Shown here piece by piece: positions 27,498 through 35,051 of a DNA stretch of 64,000 bases. The DNA is taken from contig JAEYFP010000041.1 of the NCBI GenBank assembly GCA_023402845.1, positions 79,930 to 143,929 of the forward strand, given 5' to 3'. The translations under genes were made by a program, and so were the position numbers. The DNA comes from Bacillota bacterium. Its GTDB lineage: Bacteria; Bacillota; Clostridia; Lachnospirales; Lachnospiraceae. Each line of letters opens with the position of its first letter. Position 1 is the stretch's first letter. The notes under the pieces were generated by a model, which had not been told where the DNA came from, ran no database searches, and was given only the letters and a program-made list of their open reading frames with translations.

Positions 27498-28309
27498 CTT
27501 GATAAGCAGGCAATAATTAACCCTGAGATTATGGATACGACATGTGTTGATTCTGAAAAGATATTTGAAGATTATTTTTGTTTTTCACCGCCTTTTGAGG
27601 ATAATGATAAAAAGAGAAAAGAGTTTCCAGATGCATTTATCGCTGAACAAATAAAGCATAGATTTGATGTTGATGAGATAGTGCAATAGTTAGTAAAGAT
27701 AACGGCTATAAAAAAGCTTGCGGTGAATCAACAAATCATCTTTTTTTCGATTCTCTTGGTGATTTATATAATGCGATTAGCAAGCAGGAACAAAGCTATA
27801 ATGAAGCGATTGAGCTTGTTACAAATACATATAGGACAGTTATTTGCAGAAAGATACACTACATTTTACTGGAGGGGGATAATGTCAGTATAACTGGTCA
27901 GACAATAGACAGTGACGGAATTACCGAGGGTCATGAGTATGAAGACACTGAGGTTAGCAAGGTATCTGGGGTGACCTTTTCTATACATAACATTGACCAA
28001 GTAACTGATGAAGTAATAATCGCTACTTTGCAAGGCAAGGCGATTATTGAAGCATATTGTTCATATCATGATTATGAAAATGTCGCGTGGGATTCAGAAG
28101 AAAAAAAGTATGTGTATTTGGATCAGGTAGAATTATTAGAAACACATGCAGCTCGATTTGCAATAAGAATTGAAATAGTAAAAGGAAGCGAGGAGTTGAA
28201 GGTATCTACCGGTTTAGTGTTGCTTGGAAGAAGCACACTAAAAAACACAGTGGATATTGGTGAGTTAGAATATTTGCAGGATATTGAAGATACAGATCGA
28301 GAAGGATGA
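27498..28309 (+). pseudogene. Broken PIN-domain-like (DUF4935-type) gene, 5'-truncated and frameshifted
   Basis: The first frame (27498-27689) reads EIMDTTCVDSEKIFEDYFCF, FPDAFIAEQIKHRFDVDEIV and then stops at TAG 27687-27689. A second frame takes over at 27686 with IVSKDNGYKKACGESTNHLF and stays open to 28309 (about 208 codons). PDAF...(V)SKDNGYKKAC is the pattern of the later acidic residues of PIN nuclease domains. The C-terminal half, with LLEGDNVSITG and later beta-rich segments, matches the long tail of PIN proteins of the DUF4935 kind as far as I can judge. The 5' end, with the first catalytic Asp, is missing at the IS boundary. PIN proteins are RNases, often toxins; this one is dead by inspection. 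Confidence 0.6.
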
Positions 28310-28537
28310 GGATTGCTTAAACGCAGTGAACATGAGGGTTATTTGGAAGAGGATTTAGTATATGGCTAGATATAGCAGGAAATTTGTGGGTGGTTTGAAC
28401 GTATCGGTAGAGACAAACAGTAGCGATATGTTATGAGGTGTGGGTAGCCGTAAAATCAGCATTTTCGTGCTGTAATAAATGCAGTGTAAATCGTACTATA
28501 GTCAAAATTTTCTTGTATTTAGGAGACATAAAAGTGC
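28310..28537 (+). other. Non-coding debris between the PIN pseudogene and the IS relic
   Basis: Only very short frames are present, for example ATG 28363 to TGA 28437 (24 codons), with no recognisable product. A small hairpin, CAGCA-TTTTCG-TGCTG, lies near 28458-28480. AGGAG at 28521-28525 is a remnant ribosome site for the IS relic that follows. Confidence 0.4.
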
Positions 28538-28744
28538 ATGTATATACCTGAAAAGAGGAAAACTCATCAAATTGAATTCAATGACTTCAACTAGTCCTGC
28601 GGGATGGAAAATGAGCCTAAAAACGAGTGGGTAAAGTTTGAAAATGCATTTCCATGAAACAGGAAGGAAGTGAAGTACACAATGATGTTTCCTTCCAACA
28701 TCAGATATCCCCAGGACTTTTCTCTACTCAGTGAAGCAAGATAG
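28538..28744 (+). pseudogene. Internally deleted relic of an IS5/DUF772-type transposase
   Basis: Read from ATG 28538, the frame gives KTHQIEFNDFN, a stop, SCGMENEPKNEWVKFENAFP, a stop, NRKEVKYTMMFPS and directly NIRYPQDFSLLSEAR before a further stop. The first part matches the N terminus of the same transposase family as 25799-27493 (NRWIDLADRIPW; IKYADLFPS). The last part matches a stretch some 140 residues further on in that family (CAPSNIRYPKDVSLLNESRE). The middle has thus been deleted, apparently across the shared PS(N) coding segment. Two in-frame stops show long decay. An intact ribosome site AGGAG remains at 28521. Confidence 0.68.
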
Positions 28745-28792
28745 TCATTCAAGAGAAAGGATAGTTCAAAAAATACTTGAACTGAGAAATCT

Positions 28793-29719
28793 ATGAAACA
28801 AGCAATCATTACAGGACCAACCGGTGCGATCGGCACTGCCCTGATTCAGACATTAATAGAATATGGTGTGGAAGTTACGGCGGTTTGTCATTGCGGTTCG
28901 AGCAGGATAAGCCGTATTCCTGTTTCTGATAAAGTTAGAATTGTGGAATGCGATCTCGATCAGATGAAGTCCTTACTTGAAATACTCGAACATGATTATG
29001 ATGTATGTTATCATTTTGCATGGGCTTGTACGATCGGAGATTCCAGAAATAACATCGATGCACAGCTAAAGAACATTCAGTATACAATGGATGCCGTTGA
29101 GGTGGCGAACGCTTTGGGCTGTCATCGGTTTATTGGTGCTGGGTCGCAAGCAGAATATGGCCGTTATGAAGGAGTTTTAAATAACGAGACTCCTACATTT
29201 CCGGAGAACGGATATGGGATCGCTAAGTTATGCGCGGGTCAGTTCAGCAGAATCAGGTGTGAACAACTGGGCATGGACCACATATGGACGAGGGTGCTCA
29301 GTGTATATGGACCGTGTGATGGAGAGAATACATTGGTCATGTCGATGATTGCACAGTTGCTGAAAGGGGAAAGGCCTCTTTGCACAAAGGGAGAACAGAT
29401 ATGGGATTATATTTACTCAAAAGATGCTGCCAATGCGTTTTATTTGTTGGCTGATCATGGAAAAAGTGGTAAGATATACTGTATAGGAAGCGGAAAAGGA
29501 ATTCCGCTGGCAGAATATATAAGGATAATTAGGGATTGTATAGATCCGACACACGAGATTGGCTTCGGGGAGATTCCTTATAGCGAGAAGCAGGTCATGT
29601 ACTTGTGTGCGGATATTAATGACTTAATGAAGGATACTGAATTTTATCCCTCTTATTCTTTTGAACGAGGGATAAAAGAAACGATTGCATGGGTTAGACA
29701 GATGGGAGAGAAGAACTGA
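28793..29719 (+). CDS. NAD(P)-dependent SDR sugar reductase/epimerase (CDP-sugar branch)
   Basis: A 308-residue extended SDR. ITGPTGAIGTALIQ gives GxxGxxG, HFAWACTIGDSR follows the fourth strand, GAGSQAEYGRYEG the fifth, and GYGIAKLCAGQFSR holds the YxxxK pair. RVLSVYGPCDGEN and DYIYSKDAANAF are substrate-side motifs. Its stop overlaps the first cytidylyltransferase gene by one base (TGATG), so it belongs to the CDP-sugar pathway that follows. In such clusters SDRs of the RfbJ/RfbS/YerF kind reduce C4 of CDP-3,6-dideoxy-4-ketohexose or of its branched derivative. Which stereoisomer results cannot be told. It is the first intact gene after the insertion-sequence remains. Confidence 0.75.
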   Translation: MKQAIITGPTGAIGTALIQTLIEYGVEVTAVCHCGSSRISRIPVSDKVRIVECDLDQMKSLLEILEHDYDVCYHFAWACTIGDSRNNIDAQLKNIQYTMDAVEVANALGCHRFIGAGSQAEYGRYEGVLNNETPTFPENGYGIAKLCAGQFSRIRCEQLGMDHIWTRVLSVYGPCDGENTLVMSMIAQLLKGERPLCTKGEQIWDYIYSKDAANAFYLLADHGKSGKIYCIGSGKGIPLAEYIRIIRDCIDPTHEIGFGEIPYSEKQVMYLCADINDLMKDTEFYPSYSFERGIKETIAWVRQMGEKN

Positions 29720-30492
29720 TGAAAGCAGTCATATTAGCCGGGGGCTCCCGCAGCACAATCAATAATGATTCCGAAGGGATACCGAAGCCAATGGTAGAAA
29801 TTGGAGAGAAGCCAATTCTTTGGCATATTATGAAGATGCTTTCTTCTCATCATGTCAGAGAATTTATTATTTGTGGTGGTTATAAGGTGAATCTGTTGAA
29901 AGATTATTTTAGAGATTTTTATATTTACCAATCTGATATTACAGTGGATTTGCAGAACAATCAAGTAATCTGCCATAAGAACAGAACAGAGGATTGGCAA
30001 GTCACTGTGGTGGATACGGGCATAGAATCTTTGCCAGGCCAAAGGCTGTTGCAAGTAAAGGAATATGTGGGTAATGAAGATTTTTTGGTTGTGCACGGAG
30101 ATTGCCTTTTTGATATTGATATTACGTATCTGATTAAGCATCATAAGGAAAATGGAAAAGTACTCACACTTTCGGTGGCAAAACCCACCGGCAGAAATGC
30201 CGCACTTCCAATTGATAAAAATGGATTATACTTGGAAGAGGGAGAGGCACTGCTGCCTCAGAATCAAATGTGGGCAGATGCTTGCTGTAGGATTTTCAAA
30301 CCGGAGGTTTATTCTTATTTAGAAAAAGAAGATGATATTGGGGATCCTTTATTTCGCGCCCTTTCACACGAGAATCATATGATCAGTTATTTTCATGATG
30401 GCTTTTGGTGTCCGGTTGAGACAATAAGAGACAAGGTATATCTCGAACAGTTATGGCAGAGTAAAAAAGCACCATGGAAAAACTGGGAATAG
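29719..30492 (+). CDS. Glucose-1-phosphate cytidylyltransferase paralog with degenerate nucleotide-binding loop
   Basis: A 257-residue homolog of RfbF/DdhA. The normal loop LAGGxGTRLxEET is changed to LAGGSRSTINNDSEG, losing the GTR that binds the nucleotide phosphates. The usual YGDGxxDVD metal site reads HGDCLFDIDI, and SGRFGAV is replaced by TGRNAALPI. By contrast PKPMVEIGEKPILWHIMK and GFWCPVE are kept. It sits 19 bases before a canonical copy (30512-31282). The fold is surely kept, but catalysis is doubtful. It could be a pseudoenzyme partner, or it may have taken another substrate. It overlaps the SDR gene by one base, so it is still under translational coupling, and its intact frame suggests it is under selection. 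Confidence 0.8.
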   Translation: MKAVILAGGSRSTINNDSEGIPKPMVEIGEKPILWHIMKMLSSHHVREFIICGGYKVNLLKDYFRDFYIYQSDITVDLQNNQVICHKNRTEDWQVTVVDTGIESLPGQRLLQVKEYVGNEDFLVVHGDCLFDIDITYLIKHHKENGKVLTLSVAKPTGRNAALPIDKNGLYLEEGEALLPQNQMWADACCRIFKPEVYSYLEKEDDIGDPLFRALSHENHMISYFHDGFWCPVETIRDKVYLEQLWQSKKAPWKNWE

Positions 30493-30511
30493 AAATGGTC
30501 GAGGTGAAGTT

Positions 30512-31282
30512 ATGAAAGTAGTCATACTGGCAGGCGGAATGGGAACAAGGCTTGGTGAAGAGACGGCTTTAAAACCCAAGCCAATGGTAGAAATAGGTGG
30601 GAAGCCGATATTGTGGCATATTATGAAAAGTTATTCGACATACGGCTTTCATGAATTCGTGATCTGTTGCGGGTATAAAGGCCCTATGATCAAAGAATAC
30701 TTTATTAATTATTATCATTATCAGTCGGACTGTACTTATGGTCTTAAGACGCAGGAATTCCATACGAAGAGATCAGAGGTAGAGCCGTGGAAGGTGACTC
30801 TTGTTAACACAGGGCTTCATACGCTGACGGCCGGTCGCATTCTTAGGGCAAAAGAATACATTGGCGAGGAGCAATTTATGCTCACGTATGGGGATGGCGT
30901 GGCCGATGTAGATGTGAATGAATTACTCGCCTGCCATGAGGCGTCGGGAAAGGTTGTCACCATTTCAACAACACAACCTTCCGGCAGGTTCGGAGCGGTA
31001 AGGATCGAAGAAGATGGCACGATAGACAGCTTTGCAGAGAAGGCCAGGAAAGACCAATCCTGGGTCAACATGGGATTCATGGTGTGTGAATCCAAACTGT
31101 TCGGCTATTTAGGGGATGGAAGTGAGATGCTTGAGTCGGGACCTTTTGAGAAGCTGGCTGCGGATAGGCAGATGAATGCCTATCGCCATCCGGGGTTTTG
31201 GTCTCCGATGGACAATCTGCATGATAAAAATTATTTAGAGGGACTTTGGCATTCGGATACAGCACCGTGGAAAATTTGGTAA
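30512..31282 (+). CDS. rfbF: Glucose-1-phosphate cytidylyltransferase
   Basis: A 256-residue nucleotidyltransferase with the full RfbF/DdhA set: VILAGGMGTRLGEETALKPK, MVEIGGKPILWHIMK, CCGYKGPMIKEYF, LTYGDGVADVDVNELL (metal-binding Asp) and TTQPSGRFGAVRI, ending GFWSPMDNLHDKNYLE. It makes CDP-D-glucose from glucose-1-phosphate and CTP in the cytosol, the first step of the CDP-3,6-dideoxyhexose and related pathways. The dehydratase (32481) and 3-dehydrase (33664) for the next steps lie downstream, with one acyltransferase gene between. GAGGTGA before ATG 30512 is a good ribosome site. This is the copy that should carry the activity. Confidence 0.9.
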   Translation: MKVVILAGGMGTRLGEETALKPKPMVEIGGKPILWHIMKSYSTYGFHEFVICCGYKGPMIKEYFINYYHYQSDCTYGLKTQEFHTKRSEVEPWKVTLVNTGLHTLTAGRILRAKEYIGEEQFMLTYGDGVADVDVNELLACHEASGKVVTISTTQPSGRFGAVRIEEDGTIDSFAEKARKDQSWVNMGFMVCESKLFGYLGDGSEMLESGPFEKLAADRQMNAYRHPGFWSPMDNLHDKNYLEGLWHSDTAPWKIW

Positions 31283-31333
31283 GAAAAATGAAAAGCTTAA
31301 CAGTGCTTGATGCTGCGGGGGATAAGAGTTGTT

Positions 31334-32374
31334 ATGTTATTAAACACTGATGAAAGATTTAAGAAAAAAACGGTACTGTCGTTTATTTGTGCAGTCATGG
31401 TTCTCTATATACATGCAGATAACACCGCTCAGTATTCATTGAATTTAAATAGTTTGTTGGGAAAAGTAGTCTATTTTATTGAAACTGATTTATTAGAGAA
31501 TGTCACAATGGTTGCCGTACCATTCTTTTTCTTACTAAGCGGAGTCTTTTTCTTTAAAAATTATTCATGGAATAAACTGCTTGATAAATATAAATCTCGC
31601 ATAAAAAGCTTGTTGATTCCTTATCTGGTGTGGAATGCTTTTTATGTGGTCATGGCAATTTTATTTAATGTGCTGCCATATGTGTCTGCTTTTGTGAGTG
31701 ATTCATGGAAGATGAATCCCATTAATTTTAAAAATATTGCAGAGGGTTTATTCTTTTATAAATATCATTCCGTATATTGGTTTTTGTTTCAACTAATTCT
31801 ATTTATTACAATTTCCCCGGTTTTGTTTGCATTACTTAAGAATAAGATATTAGGACTATGTATTATCATAATTTTACTATTTTCTCCTGTCTATAGCCAA
31901 AATGTTCAGTTGGTCAATCTGGAACAATTATTTTATTTCTTTCTAGGCGGATTTCTCGGATATCATTATTTTACAATAGTTATTACAGCTAACATTAATA
32001 AAAAGAAAAGAATGATGGCGGTGGCGGGATTTATAATTTTGTTATTGATTGATAAAATGACAGGGGCCAATCCAATTTGGCATCGCGTGGTAATTGTTGC
32101 TTATATTGCGGTACTTGTTTATGGCATTGATCTTTTCGGAAAAATTCAAACGGCAAAATATATGTCTTACACCTTTTTTATATACTCTTCTCATTTATTT
32201 GTGCTTAGTATGTTAAAGCTGCTGTTTAGAAAAAATCTTCCAGAAACAGAACTGTTTGCGCTCTTAAATTTTTTATTGCTACCTGTTATAGCATTGGTGA
32301 TTATTATTTTGATTGCGAATTTACTGAAAAAAGGATTTCCTAAATTATTTAGTATTTTAAATGGCGGTAGATAA
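31334..32374 (+). CDS. Acyltransferase-3 family membrane protein
   Basis: A protein of about 346 residues with ten or so transmembrane helices of the acyltransferase-3 (OafA/NodX/WecH) fold. It has FICAVMVLYIHAD near the N terminus (the RxxxxxxVxxxH-like His in helix 1), VPFFFLLSGVFFFKNYSW in helix 2, SRIKSLLIPYLVWNAFY in helix 3 and HSVYWFLFQLILFI later. Such enzymes carry acetyl or other acyl groups across the membrane onto glycans. The start is uncertain: ATG 31334 fits the family, while ATG 31310 would add eight residues. It interrupts the CDP-sugar genes, so it is likely to modify that same sugar or polymer. Confidence 0.72.
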   Translation: MLLNTDERFKKKTVLSFICAVMVLYIHADNTAQYSLNLNSLLGKVVYFIETDLLENVTMVAVPFFFLLSGVFFFKNYSWNKLLDKYKSRIKSLLIPYLVWNAFYVVMAILFNVLPYVSAFVSDSWKMNPINFKNIAEGLFFYKYHSVYWFLFQLILFITISPVLFALLKNKILGLCIIIILLFSPVYSQNVQLVNLEQLFYFFLGGFLGYHYFTIVITANINKKKRMMAVAGFIILLLIDKMTGANPIWHRVVIVAYIAVLVYGIDLFGKIQTAKYMSYTFFIYSSHLFVLSMLKLLFRKNLPETELFALLNFLLLPVIALVIIILIANLLKKGFPKLFSILNGGR

Positions 32375-32480
32375 GATGTACTGTCTTTATAAGTGGAAAT
32401 TTGATAAAATAGAAGTAGCAGACGTCAGAAAACTTGCAGAGGTGAATTCTGGAATCTTATTAAAATGCGGAGGCAATGCA

Positions 32481-33617
32481 GTGAATTACGACTACATGAA
32501 TAATTTTTATAGCAGAAAAAAGGTACTCGTTACCGGCCATACCGGCTTTAAGGGGACGTGGCTCTGCCAGATATTAAAGGAATTGGGGGCTGATGTGATC
32601 GGATATGCATTAAATCCGCCGACAGAGCCGAGTTTGTTTGTGTTGACCGCTTCGGATCAAGATATTCGCTCCTATATCGGAGATATCCGTGACAGGGAAT
32701 ACCTGGTGCGGGTATTTGAGAGCGAGCAGCCGGAAATTGTCATTCATATGGCGGCGCAGCCGCTTGTGCGGGAGTCGTATGCAAATCCGGCGGATACGTA
32801 TGAAACGAATGTGATGGGCACAGTGAATCTGTTGGAGTGCGTGAGACTGACATCTTCGGTTAAATCTGTTGTAAACGTGACAACGGACAAGGTCTATCGG
32901 AACAATGAATGGGACAGGGGATATGTGGAGACAGATGTGCTGGATGGCTATGATCCTTATTCAAACAGCAAGTCCTGCTCGGAGCTTGTGACGCATAGCT
33001 ATGTGCAGGCTTTTTTAAAGGTGCAGGGTGTTGCGGTTTCGACTTGCCGGGCGGGTAATGTGATCGGCGGCGGTGATTTTGCAAAGGATCGGATTATCCC
33101 GGATTGTGTCAGGACAGCGGAACGGCTGGTGAGACAAGGAAGCAGTACGGCAGAGGGTGGTATTGTGGTGAGAAATCCACATTCCACGCGCCCTTACCAG
33201 CACGTGCTGGAGCCGCTGTTTGCATATCTGATGGTGGCACAGGAGCAGTATGAACGGCCGGAGCTTGCAGGCTGTTATAATGTGGGGCCCGAGGATGATA
33301 ACTGCATTACGACCGGCGAGCTGGTGGATTTGTTCTGCAAGCTTTGGAATAAGGCACAGGATTCTAAGGGATATGAGAAGCTGGCATGGATTAATCAGTT
33401 TGACGGAGGGCCTCATGAGGCCAATTTTTTAAAGCTGGACTGTACAAAGCTAAAGCATACCTTTGGATGGGAACCAAAGTGGTCCATAGAGAAAACGTTG
33501 GAACAGGTAGTGGAGTTTGAACTATTACGTCTTTTGGCATATAATGAAAATGAAAATCTGGAATCTGTGTTGTGCGCATGTATGCACAGGCAGATTGAGG
33601 AATATAGAAAGTCCTGA
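32481..33617 (+). CDS. rfbG: CDP-glucose 4,6-dehydratase
   Basis: A 378-residue extended SDR. VLVTGHTGFKGTWLC is the RfbG/DdhB form of GxxGxxG; MAAQPLVRESYANPADTYET, VNVTTDKVY and YDPYSNSKSCSELV (YxxxK) complete the active site, and RAGNVIGGGDFAKDRIIPD is highly characteristic. It turns CDP-glucose into CDP-4-keto-6-deoxyglucose using bound NAD. I place the start at GTG 32481, seven bases after GGAGG at 32469-32473, since related enzymes begin shortly before the glycine-rich loop. ATG 32496 is another choice. The open frame extends further upstream to 32361, but that part resembles nothing in the family. The 3-dehydrase gene follows. Confidence 0.9.
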   Translation: MNYDYMNNFYSRKKVLVTGHTGFKGTWLCQILKELGADVIGYALNPPTEPSLFVLTASDQDIRSYIGDIRDREYLVRVFESEQPEIVIHMAAQPLVRESYANPADTYETNVMGTVNLLECVRLTSSVKSVVNVTTDKVYRNNEWDRGYVETDVLDGYDPYSNSKSCSELVTHSYVQAFLKVQGVAVSTCRAGNVIGGGDFAKDRIIPDCVRTAERLVRQGSSTAEGGIVVRNPHSTRPYQHVLEPLFAYLMVAQEQYERPELAGCYNVGPEDDNCITTGELVDLFCKLWNKAQDSKGYEKLAWINQFDGGPHEANFLKLDCTKLKHTFGWEPKWSIEKTLEQVVEFELLRLLAYNENENLESVLCACMHRQIEEYRKS

Positions 33618-33663
33618 TTCGGTGAAGGCTGAATATCGGCGGACAGGGAATGGAGATTGGAAG

Positions 33664-34998
33664 ATGTTTGATAATAAAACAGAGCAGCAGGCTCGTGAGG
33701 AAATTCTGGAGGCGGTAGGAGGATATTGCGAGAAGTACCATAACAAAAGGAAGCTATTTGAGGAGGGCGATCGTATCCCGTATGCGTCCAGGGTTTATGA
33801 CAGCGCAGAAATGAAAAATCTTGTGGACAGTGCGCTGGAATTCTGGCTGACCTCGGGGCGGTATACGGACGAATTTGAAAAAAAGCTTTCTGACTATCTG
33901 GGGGTGAAATACTGCTCTCTTGTGAATTCAGGGTCTTCGGCAAACCTGAATGCTTTTATGGCATTAACTTCACCGCTGTTAGGAGAGCGGGCAGTGCGGC
34001 GCGGTGATGAGATCATTACGGTGGCGGCAGGCTTTCCGACAACGGTGACGCCGATCATTCAGTATGGTGCGGTACCGGTTTTTGTGGATGTTACGCTCGG
34101 ACAGTATAATGTGGACGTAACAATGCTTGAGGAGGCATATTCACCGAAGACAAAAGCAGTTATGCTGGCACACACACTCGGTAATCCGTTTGATTTAAAG
34201 GCTGTGAAGGAATTTTGTGAAGCACATCAACTGTGGCTGATTGAGGATAATTGTGATGCGCTCGGCTCGAAATACATTCTGGATGGTAAGGAGTATTTTA
34301 CGGGTACGATAGGAGACATCGGTACATCGAGCTTTTATCCGCCCCATCATATGACTATGGGAGAAGGTGGAGCTGTCTATACGAATGATCCGCTGCTGCA
34401 CAAATGCATTCGTTCTTTTAGAGACTGGGGTCGGGACTGTGTTTGTCCATCCGGTCACGACAATTTTTGTGGGCACCGTTTTGACAGACAATACGGAGAG
34501 CTGCCGCTTGGATATGATCATAAGTATGTTTATTCTCATTTTGGCTATAATTTGAAGGCGACAGATATGCAGGCTGCCGTCGGATGCGCACAGCTTGAGA
34601 AGTTTCCCTCGTTTGTAGAACGAAGGCGTGAGAATTTTGCCCGTCTTAGCACGGGACTTGCGGGGCTTACGGATAAGCTGATTTTGCCGGAGGCATGTGA
34701 AAATTCTGTCCCGAGCTGGTTTGGCTTTCTGATCACCTGTAAAGAAGGAGCTGACCGTAATGTGCTTGTACAGAAGCTGGAGTGTGCCGGAGTCCAGACG
34801 CGTATGCTGTTTTCCGGTAATTTGATTAAGCATCCCTGCTTTGATGAAATGAGAAGATCCGGTGAGGGATATCGCGTTGTCGGGGAACTCAAAAATACTG
34901 ATCGCATTATGTCAGATGCCTTTTGGATCGGTGTTTACCCGGGGATGACGGAGGAAATGATTGATTATATGGTCCGAATGATTAAAGAGAATGTATAA
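33664..34998 (+). CDS. rfbH: CDP-6-deoxy-4-ketoglucose 3-dehydrase ([2Fe-2S], PMP-dependent E1)
   Basis: A 444-residue member of the aminotransferase fold. SFYPPHHMTMGEGGAVYTND has His where aminotransferases have the PLP lysine, the hallmark of RfbH/DdhC/E1. The iron-sulfur cysteines are kept: EDNCDALGS and, after 61 residues, DCVCPSGHDNFCG (C-x-C-x7-C); the Yersinia enzyme has 57 residues in that gap. GSSANLNAFMALTSPLLGER and AGFPTTVTPIIQYGAVPVFV are near-identical to the family. It removes the C3 hydroxyl of CDP-4-keto-6-deoxyglucose with the help of a reductase (E3, DdhD), which is not in this window. ATG 33664 is seven bases after GGAGA and gives the family length. The upstream in-frame extension is discarded. 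Confidence 0.9.
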   Translation: MFDNKTEQQAREEILEAVGGYCEKYHNKRKLFEEGDRIPYASRVYDSAEMKNLVDSALEFWLTSGRYTDEFEKKLSDYLGVKYCSLVNSGSSANLNAFMALTSPLLGERAVRRGDEIITVAAGFPTTVTPIIQYGAVPVFVDVTLGQYNVDVTMLEEAYSPKTKAVMLAHTLGNPFDLKAVKEFCEAHQLWLIEDNCDALGSKYILDGKEYFTGTIGDIGTSSFYPPHHMTMGEGGAVYTNDPLLHKCIRSFRDWGRDCVCPSGHDNFCGHRFDRQYGELPLGYDHKYVYSHFGYNLKATDMQAAVGCAQLEKFPSFVERRRENFARLSTGLAGLTDKLILPEACENSVPSWFGFLITCKEGADRNVLVQKLECAGVQTRMLFSGNLIKHPCFDEMRRSGEGYRVVGELKNTDRIMSDAFWIGVYPGMTEEMIDYMVRMIKENV

Positions 34999-35051
34999 AA
35001 AGACGCGTCCATAACAGTTAGATAAAACAGATAGTTACGTGAGAGGGAGAG

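Noticed and set aside
32361..32480. N-terminal extension of CDP-glucose 4,6-dehydratase
   Set aside because: The extra ~40 residues overlap the previous gene and resemble nothing in the family, while a good ribosome site precedes GTG 32481.
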